This document shows, in pieces, positions 1 to 13,049 of a stretch of 64,000 bases of DNA; position 1 is the stretch's first letter, and each line of letters starts with the position of its first letter. A program made the position numbers and the translations under genes. This DNA is from Hermatobates lingyangjiaoensis. Taxonomy: Eukaryota; Arthropoda; Insecta; Hemiptera; Hermatobatidae. The notes below the pieces were generated by a model. That model saw only the letters and a list, made by a program, of their open reading frames with translations, was not told where the DNA came from and searched no databases. The stretch is from contig JAPFBL010000226.1 of assembly GCA_026182355.1 (NCBI GenBank), positions 503,501 through 567,500 of the forward strand, given 5' to 3'.

Positions 1-3000
1 TTCAAATTCAAATTATTCAAATTTTAAATTAAAAAAAAAATTTTTGTTTCATTTATTTTTGTGATACTGTCATTAGCGAGCACGCAATCCAGTGGGCTAC
101 CCTGGCTCCATTCCTTTAGTTTATTACCAGTGTTTTACATTAGACAAATATTAAATTTAAAAAATTTTTTTTGTTACATTTATATATAGTACATTTGCAC
201 TACTGTCATCGGCGAGCACGCAAGACACTTGTTACCCTGGCTCAATTTTGGGAATTTAGTGATAATTTTCTTTTATTTAACATTATTGAGATAATAAATA
301 ATATATATTTAAATTCAGGTCTCTATCTCCACGGAAATGGTTGAACAAACAAACAAACAAACTCACGAACTTGATATATAGAGATTTAGTTTAGGTTTTA
401 GCAGATGTGTTCATGGAGGAGTCATCAAATTTATGTTTGTTCAACTCGTCACATGTGCACATTCCAATCCAATTTGCCAACTTAGCAGGAATCCTTTCAG
501 TGTTGTGTGACGCCACGCCTACACATTACTATTATATCATTTTACAACAGATGCAAACCATTCGCTTTAGCATTTATCTCTTTAGAAATAACATTTAATA
601 GTTATAATTTTTTTAATAATCAAATTGTTATTCTTTCTTAATATCTTAATATTAATCAATATAGTGTGTTTGATGATATTTATACGAGACAGTGGTTTTT
701 AAATGTACCAAAGAAAGCACACTTCATTTTGGTAAACTTTTCAGTATTTTGTATGTTATCATCAATACATCATAAAAAATCTGGAGTGGCCTACACTCAA
801 CTTTACTATATGTTAACATAATATCATACTTCTTGGGTATATAAAAAATAATGTTCCAATTAGGTATAATATAAATGTCTAAATGGGAGATGTTTATTAG
901 TCTTTCATTCCTGGAGGTAGTACAGATACTGATTGATTCACTTATCAATATATATGCTTATTTTTGTATATCACACGGCTGATGCATATAATATCATTAG
1001 TATAATCTGACCTACTTCTACATTGAATATTTAAGACTAATTTTCCCATTTAAAACTTGAAAATATTTCTACTTTGTCTGACAAATGTCAGAAACATCTA
1101 ACAAAACTTGACGATGAACACTAAGTGTTCAAAACGCGTCGACGTTGGAGAAAATCTTCTGTGTGGAAACTTAGTGTTTCTCCCCCCTTTTCAAATCATG
1201 AGTAAATACCAAAAAATAAATATTTGTATAGCTCATAAATTATAAAACTTGTTATAAATTACAAACAGTACCTTTCAATTCTTCACTACTACGCAATAAA
1301 CCATGGTGTTCATGAACACACCAAAAATATGTATCCAAAATTAAGAGTTGTTAAAGGGTACAGCATGTAGCATGATTACAACATTTTTGTCAGACAATTA
1401 TCCATCATGTACTGGAAAACATCATAAAATATATAATTGATTTCCATTTGATTAAATAGTTTTATGAATGAAGTCTTGTTATATATCATATTACTCATTA
1501 AAATATGTTCAAAGTTCATATAGTAAAATTTAAATTGCAATTCTTATTGACATTCTGACGAAAATTTCTAGATCGATTCAAACAAATCCGATAGGTACAT
1601 CAGGTTATGAGTTATTAAAGTTTTAACTTTTAGTTTTTAAAGGTAGCTATACTGCCCTTTGCGGCTTTTAGAGATTGCTTTGAACTCCGTCATTCCCAAA
1701 GAAGCTCAGTCCCCACTAGTGGGCACGGGCAGGACGTGCACCTCTAGGCTGACTATACCAAGGACTACAGATCAATTCAAGAATGAGTGAATAACAGTGA
1801 ATTCTTTTGTCACTTGTAATGTAGCAATTGAAATTACAAACACTACTGAACTATACGCATTTACATCAACAAACATTTTGATGTTTTTTTTAATTTATTT
1901 TTCCTTTTAAGAAAAGAAGTTAATTTCGTATTATTATTTTTTATTATACCTTTAAAATTTGATCAAATGTAGGTTATGGGCTGATTATTAGAAAAAAGTA
2001 ATCTAATTATACAATGTAAATTAAAAAAGGAATATGATTGGTGTCCGAACGACAATATCACCGAGGAGGGCATCAGAAGTTTAGAAATGGCTAAGTGGGC
2101 ATGACCAGAATGCCTTGAGAACAACTGCTTTAACGAAAAATATCATTTTCTGAAATAATAAAATATACATGTAATTTCTAGGAATAATATTCAGTTCATT
2201 TCTCGCTAAAATTACCCACAGTTTCTACTGAAATACTGACCTTTATGATTACTTAAAGAATCTGTATATTTTTTTAAGTTAATGCTGTAGTCAACTTGAT
2301 ATGAATTTATATATTTCTACACTCTAGAGTTTTGAAGAGAAAAATGACACTTAAAACCATATTTTGGTTAAAAAAAAAATGTAATAGTGGTCAAAAATAA
2401 TAAGGCACATTTGTATTATAGGATCTAATTTTTGGTAAAATATGAATTTGATCTATCAAACGATATAGTCTATAGGACCGTCACAAATATACTACAGACA
2501 ACTACAAGCCCACCCACAAACACATGGAAATTATTAGAAAACTTCAAAAAAAGATTTGACAAAACGTATAAATTTGTCAAAATGTCGAGGTCAGTTTTTT
2601 TCTGGTTACTATACTTTAGTTATAGTATAGTAAAAAGAAACTATTATTGTAGCTTCTACAATATATTATATAATTCTGTTTAATTTAGAATGATTAATTA
2701 CCTAGAATTATTAAATTGAATAAAATCTGAAATCTAATCTCAATGTATTAATAATTCGAGAGATCAAAACGATATTTCCGCTTACAGTAAATAATATGAT
2801 AGCTTTGTTCATTTCAGCTTGACACAATAGAAACTCAACCCATTGTTACAGGCTAAACAATCACTCTAGAACTGCTGAAAAGATGAATATTAATGTGAAA
2901 CATTACGGTCAAACTTAGAAGCAAAAAATGACTGCGTTTAATTAGTCTATAACACACACAGACACATACACACACACGCGCGCGCATACAAACTTAAAAT

Positions 3001-3150
3001 CCCTAAAAAAAATAAAAAAACAAATATTTTTGGAAAATAAAATTAAAAGTTATAAAAATTTAATGTCACTTCAACAAAATTTAAATAAAATTTACAAAAA
3101 AAATGAACAACAAAAATTATAAAAAAAAATAAAACACACACACACATCCA
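1..3150. other. upstream flank, no gene seen
   Basis: Very AT-rich. Around 67-112 and 190-240 lie two diverged direct copies of a roughly 45-bp motif sharing GCGAGCACGCAA and TACCCTGGCTC. A (CA)n/(CG)n stretch is at about 2,951-2,988. A segment at about 790-835 is a near reverse complement of 12,525-12,570. No open frame here looks coding. Confidence 0.6.
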
Positions 3151-3189
3151 TTTTATATATATATATATCAGTTATAGATCAGTTGACTG

Positions 3190-3260
3190 TCGTCCCTCCG
3201 TCAATTCACTTCTTCTCCTGAGAACAACCGCCATTACGGTGGAAATATTGAAAAGTGAGT
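3190..3260 (+). repeat. degenerate hammerhead-like PLE end
   Basis: Next to a (TA)n run. CTGAGAA, C, ACCG/CGGT stem-loop, GAAA and ATAT|T recur in the order of the hammerhead-like cores listed elsewhere; one core base (G8) is changed. Probably an old terminal fragment of a Penelope-like element. Confidence 0.35.
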
Positions 3261-3599
3261 CTTTGTTATGTTTCTGTCTATGTGTCACAGTTTATTTATT
3301 GCAAGTGTATATATATATATATTCTTTAAATACTATGTTTGGATAACGTCCTCTTTATTATATCCAAACTCTATGATAAACGTTCAATTCTTCCAACAGG
3401 TTCCAACTGTTCACTAAATCAGTTCATTTCAAGAAGATATGAATGATTTCTTAATTCATCAGCCTTTTTATGTAGACAAGTAGAGAACATTAGAGGAATT
3501 AATGTTGTTTTTTTTTTAAATTAAAAGCATCATCAAAATTGCATTAAATCTAATTCAAGCATGGAACATGTTCACCTGCCTGTACTTCAAAACTAAAGA

Positions 3600-3930
3600 G
3601 TACATTGTTTTGCGACCAACTAATAAGTGTTGAACGCTTGGCTAATAGCGCACAGGGCGTTGTCAAGACTTCGCAAAGAGTTACGTAATTACTACGACTG
3701 GCTTTCCACCACACGGAAGCCTCTTGCCGACTTCGTTAACCACGCTCTGTTTTCCCTCGCTGTTCTTGTTAACTCTATCAAGATGTCTTTCCCTCATCTA
3801 CCTACTTATAAACCCTCCACCCCCTCCTCCATCAGAACAAATTACTTTCCACTTCTTACCAAAAACCATTCTTTTAGACATTGACATTATTCATTACCCA
3901 CTCTCATCAACCAACCTAACAGCATAAGTA
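3600..3930. other. GC-richer unclassified block
   Basis: Less AT-rich than its surroundings and partly open in two frames on the + strand, but neither translation resembles a protein I know. Possibly a transposon remnant. Confidence 0.3.
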
Positions 3931-4388
3931 ACTGCAAATCAAACCGCATTATATTCTTTAAATCCCTTTAAACAATAATAATAATTCAATTTTAATGGTC
4001 TAACATGATTCAACATAAAATAACCCCTAATAAAATAACTGAATTTGTTGATTTCATAAGCAATTTAAATCATAAGATATATACAAAACACAATCTTCCA
4101 GTAAATACACAGAATAAAATCTAGAGTTGCCTTACTTCAATTTACTTAAGTGAAAATAATTCAAACTTGTTAACAATCAATAAGGTTTTGGTTTTAATGT
4201 AATGTGGCTGTCGTGTATATGTAATATCAAACATACGTAAAATATTATCCAACTAATACGTAATTAACTACGTATGTAAAACGTAGCTATATACGTATTA
4301 CTTAATAAATTCAATTGTTTCATTGTGTGTATATGGATTTTATGAGTTATAGCAAACTTGAAATCATTGGGATGGTATGTAACATGTA

Positions 4389-4432
<44 letters not shown>
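4389..4432. repeat. (ATT)n microsatellite
   Basis: Uninterrupted trinucleotide run of about 14 units. Confidence 0.95.
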
Positions 4433-4435
<3 letters not shown>

Positions 4436-4477
4436 AAAGAATGCCTGAGTCTCATTGAACTCCTGCTCACCGCGAAT

Positions 4478-4561
4478 ATATCCGTCCTATATGTCATATC
4501 CGTCCTATATGTCATATCCGTCCTATATGTCATATCCGTCCTATATGTCATATCCGTCCTA
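4478..4561. repeat. 18-bp tandem repeat, about 4.7 copies
   Basis: Perfect head-to-tail copies of ATATCCGTCCTATATGTC. Confidence 0.95.
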
Positions 4562-7500
4562 TTGTGCATCACCTTATCGTTTTTAAGTCAATTTTAGATT
4601 ATAGGTTTCAAAGTGAACTTCATAATGTCAATTAAGGAAACATCCTTTGCGTATATGTGTTAAGGTATGATTTTCCAGAAATCATTAACCTCTTAAAGGT
4701 GGTTACCATATATATACATATAATGTGCTCAATTTCTACTTCTCCCAGATAGAATCTGCATTTTTTTTATGATGTTAATTTCAGCTTGCATAAGTGATAG
4801 TTAAGGAAACAATGTGCAGTTGCCAAAACCTTCTTTTGAAGATATATTATTTTCTTTCCAAATTTTAAATCAGTTAAATTGATCTTATTGGACTGAATTT
4901 AATGTTGTAGTTCTATCTAACTTTTTCTCTATCTATCTCATTCATTCATTAATTGCATCTATGAGAAAGACAGTGGGTGTTATGCATGAGACACTAAACT
5001 GAACAAGGTTTTTTTGGGCCAAACCTTTTCCAAACAGTTCGCTGTCTATTCTCCAGCATTAGTGTAGCAGACTCCACGATCTAACTCCCTGTCATATTGC
5101 TTCTAAAAAGATGGCCCTGCAAGGAACTCAATGACACCTCCAACAACTCAACTCAAAGGATGCATTCATTGTTTACTGGCACGTCGGCACGGCGTCGGAT
5201 GGCCGACAGGCCACGGATGGTCGTTAGCTGAGCGAAGAAACGAACAATATCAACTACAAAATTATAAGTATATTGAATCACCGGAAAAGTGGCTAACAAA
5301 TATTAGCCATATTGTCATAAAGAATGAAGAAGTACCTTTCTCAGGCGCTAATATTTCCGAAATAACAGTTACAAATGTTGAAGGATGTAACATGTAAACT
5401 GATTGAAAAAATTTTAGTAGACAACCAGCCTTCACCCTGAAAACCATTATAAATTATATGGACTTTTTATATCTGTCTATATAGCATTAGTTATTTTATT
5501 GTTCTTAAATTTCAAATTAAATCATTAAAATATTTTTCTTTAAATTTCCTGTGTCAGGCCTTAAAAATTTACCAATTTTCTAACTTTAACTCGAGAGTTA
5601 GTTGTTAATAGTTTTACAATTACAAGTAATTAATTCTTACAATTAAAGCAAAAAATGTTACATAAAACACATTTTGGACAAAAAAAAAACTGTCAAATAT
5701 CGAGATGGAATTTAAACAGGATTGCTGTTAAAAATCAAATGATTTGTATTTGGTTTAATAGTTTTAAGAATTGATTAAATGTGTCATATCAACTCTTTAA
5801 AACATCGTCATAGTTCACTTATTAACATTTAAATTCTTATTGATTCAATTCTAATTGAAAATGTCTAATTGAATCAAAACAATCGAACAAGTAAAGGAGT
5901 TTATCCATCAATCTAAGTATGGTGTTGTTTTTTGAGCTATATTGCCTTTTTTGTATTTATTTCGGGTAGATTTTTTTGATAAAACTTCATTCTTCTATAC
6001 TAAGCCTTTAGCAGTTTTTTTTTAAAAACATGAAATGTACAATAACGCCCCATTCCGTCCATCCAATTCAGTTCATCCTCTCTAAAAGTCCTACTGTTGG
6101 CAAATTTCTTTATGATCCGTTTTTTATTTTCTCTTTTTTCTTTGCCACTCACCCCTATACTCTCTGTCCCTCTCTCTCTCTCTGTCTCATACACACACCC
6201 ACACACACTTCCCTCCCTTTGTATGTTTATTTCTAATTATTAAGGAGTGGATATTCAGTTTGTCTATTCCCCGTTGGAGTTTTCAAGCAGTATGTTTAAA
6301 ACAATCTATAGAAGTATATCACAGATAGCAATACATCTAATAAATAAAGATGGACAGTAATAAATTAAAAAAAAACTTGAAATCGTTTTGAGCAAGTTAC
6401 AAGACTGAAGACAGGAAGTAGTTACATCAGAAAGGTAAGGAGCAGAACACTGTTGTTTCGCTGGGGTTAACGAATCGTGCTTCTCAAGGCAGTGCAAAGA
6501 CCTGAGTTGTCCGCTTGTCACATGATACACCGTAATTCCTGTCGTTTGAAATACCTCTCTTTAACTGATATTTCACCAACAAGTTATTAATCCAACCTGT
6601 TATTTAACTAACAAACTGCCTAGAATTTAAAGCATGATTCGAACACTATCAAGATGTCATTGCATACTCGAACTCGAACATAGTATGCAATATCGACACC
6701 TTGACTAAATATAATTACAGAAAAAAAGGTTATGTCCAATAACAAAAAGTTATTAATGCTGCAAATTCATTCATTCTAAATTTCTTTAACATTTTAAACT
6801 GAGCTGTTACTTATTCCGTATATTTATTTCCATATCCCAGTAGAGCTTCAACTCTTAATGCAATTACTTCCGTGACTACATGAAGCTAATTAGTAGTTTA
6901 TGTCAAATATATATAAAATATCAAACCTGAGAGAGCTAACAATGTTTCATCATTTTTTTCACAAAATGTTAAACTGTACTTACAATCGTAATCTTTCCCC
7001 ACCTATCCAGGAAAACTATTGAAAAAACTTAAAAATAACTTTTTATACTTTAGGTTTCTTTCATAAATGTTGAGGAGTAAATGTCATCTAAAGTTGAAAT
7101 GCTAATCTTTAGTATTAAAAATTGTAATTTTGAATATTGGTCATGATTTTTTATGAGCAAGACTGAGATTCATGCGAACATCGTCCTCGGAGGGCTTAAA
7201 GTTGTTGATCCAGAACCTTTTTTGATTTAATCATTAATCAGTGCCTTTAGGTCATACAATGATAAAACACAATAGGTTGATGCTTTTAAACATGGAATTC
7301 TTTCACCTCGTCAAGAGAAACCAGCCGCCTCCAACGAATCAGAAAACGAGATAGTCCTGATGACGTACCAAAGGAGGATATGGCGGAGGGGGACTTCTAC
7401 GACCTACATTAACGAAAGCTATAAATATTAGCTTTGTAGTATCTATAAAACTAATTGTTATTGATGATATCATCAAGAATTACAGATGAAAAATGAAGAG

Positions 7501-7861
7501 GGAAAAACAGTAGTAATATTTAAAGGGAGTCAGATATAGGAAAGAATAGGTAAGCAAGGGAAGGAGTTAGAGATCACAAGAAAAGATACAGGAAAAAGGA
7601 AAGAGAGGCATCCAAACGCTAACCATATTGCGACCGCCAGGCAAACCTAAGTCCATCATAACCAACCAAAACCATCGTCCGAATAAACCTTGGGACTAAT
7701 AAGCAAGTAAAGTTGCTGAATCTCAATGAGGAGAAAGAAAAAGTCTTTAAAAAGACAGGTGCAAGCTGGAAGAAGAAAAAGAGGAGTTTGGGACCCAGCT
7801 CCCGAACCAGTGTGCAACTGAGCGGACCCCAGCCCAAGAGAAAGTAATGAGTTTTTCTTGT
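4562..7861. other. upstream flank, no gene seen
   Basis: AT-rich with small purine-rich (7,480-7,620) and mixed blocks. Short open frames on both strands (for example 5,131-5,397 and 6,000-6,236) overlap each other and show no domain. No confident feature. Confidence 0.55.
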
Positions 7862-8377
7862 AAAATTAATGCTGTTTCGGTTTTTTGATTCTATATATCA
7901 TTGCTTACGTCTAGTAAGTTGATTTTCTTATTTAGAGCTATCTCGATTGTGAATTTTAAACAGGACCCTTCTTCGAATGCTTTGTTTAAGGTTCCAATTA
8001 CGTTCATGGTCTTTTATATTATAAAGCAGTCATCCACATATCTATAGGAAAGATAGATATAATATTGAATAGACTATTGGTTTGATATCCGGTCTATTGA
8101 ACATTGCATTGTTTTCAATAAGACACATGTAGTAATTGACGAATGTCACTCCCAGAGGGTACCCCATGGCACGTCTTATAATAATGTCTGGATGTTCTCG
8201 AAGTTCTTTAGCAGCTTCATTTAACTCTCTAGTTATTAAAACACCTGGCTTAGGTCCTCTGTGTTTTATAGCTTCGGCCTTCAGTTGATCTTGCAGTCCA
8301 ATACAGCCTCCTACCTCAATGTATTGAATGAGTGCCCACAACGCTACCAGGATGAAACTAAAAATGCCGTGATTCAT
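7862..8377 (-). pseudogene. Penelope-like element reverse transcriptase relic
   Basis: On the minus strand ELNEAAKELREHPDIIIRRA, then GYPLGVTFVNYYMCLIEN and, after a one-base frameshift near 8,050, RYVDDCFII: the GxPLGxxFAN and YVDD motifs of the reverse transcriptase of Penelope-like elements. It continues with FEEGSCLKFTIE and NKKINLLDV, then stops. Frameshift and stop codons make it dead. Its orientation is opposite to the neighbouring piece of the same kind of element. Confidence 0.8.
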
Positions 8378-8860
8378 CGAACTTATAAAATAGCTTCAAA
8401 ACAAGCATTCGTAATCAATGGCTATTTTAATCAGAAATTTGATAATATTCTGAAGGCATATCTACACGAAAACGAACACAAAGAAATGGATAAAGAAACA
8501 CCTGGAACTATCCACAAAATTTACTATAGAAATCTATACTCCGAACAAGACAAAATAAATGAAAGGGTACAGAAGAGTTTCTCTTATTACTTACTATAAA
8601 AACCCCACTTTTAGCAACCTATTTATGAAAAACAATAATGAAACAAAGAGCACTCTATTCAAAGAAACTAGTCCTGTGTACGAATATACATGTACCTACG
8701 GTTACTGTGAAAACCGAAAATATTCCTAACACCCTGTCAAGGAGACTCACAATGCATCTGATGTCTGGAGCCCAAGAAACACATGGAGCAAATTCACAAG
8801 ACGAATTAACAAGAGACAATATAGTAACAGGTACCTAAATAATTAAAAAAGAAAGAGATC
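8290..8860 (+). pseudogene. Penelope-like element linker and GIY-YIG endonuclease relic
   Basis: On the + strand SYLNVLNECPQRYQDETKNA and VIHRTYKIA continue as the region after the RT of Penelope-like elements. From about 8,650 PVYEYTCTYGYCENRKYS, a frameshift, and NTLSRRLTMHL, LTRDNIV form the zinc-binding and GIY-YIG endonuclease end. It should follow the RT directly in the same orientation, but the RT at 7,862-8,290 is inverted, so a rearrangement joint lies near 8,290. Confidence 0.75.
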
Positions 8861-9300
8861 ATCACAGACTTAAAATTATTGAAGCTGTTTACATGCAAAA
8901 AATGAAATCACTTATCAATATTCAGTTAGAAATAGCCATACAATTTTTAAGTTATTTGGAACACAAGGCCAAGTAGACTCAGCTCAGGTAGTAGCAGTGA
9001 CTCCTTAGGTCACTTACCCCCAGCTTTGAACAAACAATTTTAATCCTCCTAATTGAATATACTTTGCCTGTATAAAACGAAAAACATTTGAGATAATTCT
9101 CGTCTCGAAGATGGCTCTAGATAAAAATTGAACATGTTGACTGTAGGATGAATGTTATTTAGTTTAGATGAAATAAAAAAAATCGTTATTCAGGAAGTTA
9201 GAAACAGAGAAGCAAGTTTCTGTAAATTATGGTTATATTTTTAATAATGTGTGCTTAATGAAAAGACTGCTACCAAAATGTACTAATATATATATATATA
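8861..9300. other. no feature seen
   Basis: AT-rich spacer ending in a (TA)n run at about 9,285-9,315. Confidence 0.5.
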
Positions 9301-9309
9301 TATATTATA

Positions 9310-9565
9310 TATATACGTTTCACAGTAAACTATAGATTCAGAGTAAAGAGACAAACACACTACAGTCTCTAATTTTCGGTTGAACCGTCATCAGGAAATT
9401 AGAGATAGGGATACCAAGCGCACTTGCGAAGCGACGGACCAAGTGTGCTTTGTGTTCCCATTTCTACTCTCCTGATGACGGTTCAACCAAAAATTAGAGA
9501 CTGTAGTGTGTTTATCTCTTTACTCTTTATCTATAGTTTACTGTCAAACGTTTTTTGTCTTTTGT
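9310..9565. repeat. foldback repeat, family F (hammerhead-like core in each arm)
   Basis: Arms at about 9,316-9,410 and 9,464-9,560 are inverted copies around a 50-bp centre; (TA)n runs lie on both sides. Each arm carries CTGATGA, C, GGTTCAACC, then GAAA or AAAA, then ATTAGAGAC. A second member lies at 59,480-59,720. Confidence 0.8.
9365..9398 (-). ncRNA. hammerhead-like ribozyme motif, family F
   Basis: Read on the minus strand: TTTC, CTGATGA, extra C, GGT-TCA-ACC hairpin (stem II), GAAA, self-complementary AATT (stem III), A at position 17, then GAGA pairing with TTTC (stem I, one G-U). All invariant core bases are present; the extra base after A9 departs from the textbook fold. Sequence match only. 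Confidence 0.55.
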
Positions 9566-9575
9566 TGATCGTTTT

Positions 9576-9800
9576 CCTGTTGATATATATATATATATAT
9601 ATATATATAGATTAATTTACCACAATGAAACAAATTTGGAAACAATGCTTTAAGGCATTGTTTTTTTTGTTCACTTGTTATTTTTTAGTTCACTTGCTCT
9701 CTGACGATGTGTTGACGAAAGGCCTTATAGCATTTGTTTCATTGTGGTAAATTAATCCATCTATTACATCAAGTGTTATTTTGATTATTATTCATATATA
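9576..9800. repeat. foldback repeat, family J
   Basis: Inverted arms GATTAATTTACCACAATGAA (9,611 on) and its complement (9,740-9,765), flanked by (TA)n. The right arm has TGCTCT, CTGACGA, T, short loop, GAAA, AGGCCT, T, ATAGCA, the same layout as the other ribozyme-like cores. Other members: 18,858-18,952 and 33,715-33,890. Confidence 0.7.
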
Positions 9801-9950
9801 CACATATATATATATATATATATGCAGAAAAATCACAATTAAACACGTGATGCAATCAATAAAGTCTAAACCACAGAAATAAATAAATAAAGAAGAAATA
9901 AATGCCTCAGAGCATTTATATCTTTTGTTTTCCTTTTTCCTTGCAGTTTA

Positions 9951-10560
9951 GATTATATATATATATATATATATTCTATATTTTGTTATTGAGGGCTAGG
10001 TCAAATAAAAGAAAATAAACTCCTTCCTAGGCCGACGTTTCGATGTATTTGTACATCATCTTCAGGGCTAAAATTAGAGTAAGAACTATAATACATTTAC
10101 CAAAACAATCTACAACTCACATAGAGAACTAACACAAATTTTTTTGAGACCAACAGATACATACAAAATGTTATTTTATAATCAGAGTTGTTGAGTTACC
10201 ATCTATTTTAAAGTATCAGACAAAAGGAAATTAGTTTTACCTTGGAAAGTGTGCTAATGGTTATTTATGTTACATGAGAATTAATTGGTTATAAGTACGA
10301 AAAACACTACTTTGTTATATTCATCTGTCATTTTAACAAACAGGGAGGGTGAACATATGAAGGTTATATAAAGAAAGGTTAGTTTATGACTTAAGGTTAT
10401 CATCCATGTTACAATGATTTACTATTGTTATTGTGACTGGGAAACGTCGGCCTAGGAAGGAGTTTATTTTCTTTATTTGACCTAGCCCTCAATAACAAAA
10501 TATAGAATAGAATAGAAGAGGTCAAGAACAATTTTTGGAGATTATATATATATATATGCT
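9951..10560. repeat. foldback repeat, family B
   Basis: Arms at about 9,975-10,045 and 10,443-10,525 are near-perfect inverted copies (GGGCTAGGTCAAATAAA..., CCTTCCTAGGCCGACG) around 400 bp of non-coding sequence; (TA)n on both outer sides. Only the left arm has a complete ribozyme-like core; the right arm is cut within it. Confidence 0.8.
10028..10070 (-). ncRNA. hammerhead-like ribozyme motif, family B (best example)
   Basis: Minus strand: TAGCC, CTGAAGA, extra T, perfect 6-bp stem GATGTA/TACATC around CAAA, GAAA, ACGT (self-complementary two-base-pair stem III), C17 in a canonical GUC site, then GGC(C)TA pairing with TAGCC (stem I with one bulge). This is the minimal type I hammerhead layout reported for Penelope-like elements, which is thought to work as a dimer. 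Confidence 0.65.
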
Positions 10561-12955
10561 TGAGTAAATTATATCTAATTAGAGATTTCTTACAACATTT
10601 TTAACAGATACGGCCGTTGAGAGCAACTGCAGACGCCAATGCAAAAATTACTGAATACCCTATCTCAACTTCAAATATGATACAATTATAATCAATACTT
10701 CAAACAAATCTCTATCAAAAGACTGTTTTTTTTTGTTAATTGCAACTTTAATTACAACAAAACAGTAACGTCTTCATTGAAAGTTTGATTGGAACTAGAA
10801 AAATGATAGATTCTTGAAAATTGTCAATTACGGTTGAAAGGATCATAGTCTTTTTTCTAATTTCTTACTGTAGTTTAGACGTTAATATACATAAACACGC
10901 TTTACTCAATCTATAAGAAATCTCCTGGTCATCTTTTTTTGATAGTGAACTGTTGTTTGAAATATTGACAATAATTCCAAACATTTTCTATTAAAACAGG
11001 GCTTTTAGGTTAGCCTACTAGTTACAAAGTTGAAAAACTCTAAAACCCATTAATTTTTTTTTGTAACTTAAAATGAATTGACTAATTGGGACCATTTTTA
11101 ATTATATGCATAATAAAACTCGAAAAGTTGAAAAGTCAAATTTTAATCTTTATTTTTGAACCCAATTTATATCCAGTGAGACTAATTAAAATAAATGTTA
11201 TTTGGTATCGGATAACCAGGTCGAATTAAAAAGAATAATGGGAAAGTGAATTATAAGGGGTTTGAATTTTTGCTGATGAGGATTGACCTAAAATAGACGA
11301 ACTACCGCCAGTGCCTGTCTGTGAACAAGTCGTATCGTACGCTAGATCAGCTACCGCTTCCAACAACCACCTCTAACGTCCTTCTTTCCAAGGTGTTTAT
11401 TATCATTTTCTAATCATTAATAATTTAACATATAAAATCATTATAACATAATAAACAAATAATATTCGAATATTTTTGGTATATTAGATGATTTTGATAT
11501 CTTAATAAAAGTTAAACTCACATGTATTTATGATGAGAATATATAAAAGATTTAAAATTTCTAAATGTGTTTTCTGAACCAACAATTCTTCAGAGTAATT
11601 TCCTTTCATAATTGAATAAGCAAAGGTTTATCACAAACGCCAGGCAAAATCTGAGTTATGTCATTTATTAAAATTTAAATTTGAAAATAATAATTTCTAG
11701 AAATAAACAAAATTATATTTCAGATAATAAACAAAATACAAATTACGCATTACTTTGTTAGATTCATTATTTATTTCCTATTATAATTTAGCTACAAAGA
11801 GTTATTTTTAATTCTTTTAAGAAAATTGAGTTAGCAATACAGTTCTTTCCAGTTTCAACTTCCAAGAGTCCCAAATTACTAAGAGTCCCAAACTTCTTTA
11901 AATGAATGATATTCTCAACTCTGTGGGAAATAAGTTGTAATTTAATAGTTACTAAAAGGAATTTTACTTTTTAATTAGCCCTTAGCAGTTACAAAACAAC
12001 TGTATTCAGTAGGTTAAAGGTATTTTTTTATTTTTTAAAATATTTTTTTTTCAAACATTTAGAGTTATCGAAGTAGAAATATATTTATCTAATAAATATA
12101 AACAAAAATGCAGTATAGTTTTACTATAAGTGATTGCATTCAATACTAATTCAAAATCAATTTAATTATTTCATATATTTAGTGGAAATATCGTGTTGAC
12201 ATATTATCTAAATGTAAAACATATTCAAACTCATTAACAATCAATTAAATTACTACATTTATTTCAATAAGGGTTTATCTATTTGTCAACTACAATCAAA
12301 ATGCAATGATTACTAACTTTAGCACATCTGACATATTGCTACAGATAAAACTTGCTAGCTGTCTTTTTAACTGTTATATTTCCATTTATATTTCAATTTA
12401 TCAAAATTTTTGAGATTAAAATATATATTTAACTACATTTTATATCATGCTTAAAGTTTCTCGAATGACCAGCAAAGCAGATTACTAATTTTAAGCTAAT
12501 TCTTCAAGTTGTCAATAAGTTTGATATTATGTTTACTTATAGTAAAGTTGAGTGTAGGCCACTCTATAAAATATAGTGATGATCAAAAAATGTTTGAAAC
12601 TTTTACAAAATTACATATTTCCATGTCCAGTGAATTAAATTTTGATTAAATGCAGGTATATAGCTGCGTGAGTGTTTTTGAATTTTGATTAAAACATTAC
12701 ACAAGTATCACAGCTTGATAAATCTTAATAATATTTGAAATACAATCATTCAAATATATACTTTTCACTCAATTACTTAAATTATAATTCTTAATTTTTG
12801 TAAACAACCTCATTGATTTTGATAATATTAAAACTTTGGAAATGCTTTTAGTATTCTTTAAGTTAAAGAGGTTGCATTTCATCCCATCCTTCAAGTCACT
12901 CTACAAATTTTAAATTGTGTTGTATGATATCGTAATCTATTTATAAATCATTTAG
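10561..12955. other. region just upstream of first coding exon
   Basis: AT-rich, with no open frame or known repeat apart from a segment at about 12,525-12,570 that is a near reverse complement of 790-835. A promoter and 5' UTR of ndl are expected here or further upstream, but no motif could be assigned. Confidence 0.4.
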
Positions 12956-13049
12956 ATGGAATTGGAAACTCGACAAGATGCTAACATTGTTGATAATGAC
13001 TTCCTCAGAGATGTGGCTTCTGAAGTTGAAGTAGAAAGGCATGAATCAG
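12956..13049 (+). CDS. ndl: ndl exon 1: acidic N-terminal tail
   Basis: Codes for 31 residues beginning MELETRQD, then donor CAG|GTGAGT in phase 1. The tail is acidic (many Glu and Asp) and would lie inside the cell if the hydrophobic segment in exon 2 acts as a signal anchor. The ATG directly follows TTTAG, so the base before it could be a 3' splice site with the 5' UTR in an upstream exon. No upstream start in frame was seen. Confidence 0.75.

Noticed and set aside
5131..5397. 88-codon open frame
   Set aside because: No domain, overlapped by a minus-strand frame, and composition shifts within it; no splice context.
7340..7380. CTGATGACGTACC as another ribozyme core
   Set aside because: No GAAA or closing stem follows; a chance match.
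8042..8377. Possible host gene on the minus strand
   Set aside because: GYPLGVTFVNYYMCLIEN followed by YVDD in another frame identifies it as a broken PLE reverse transcriptase.
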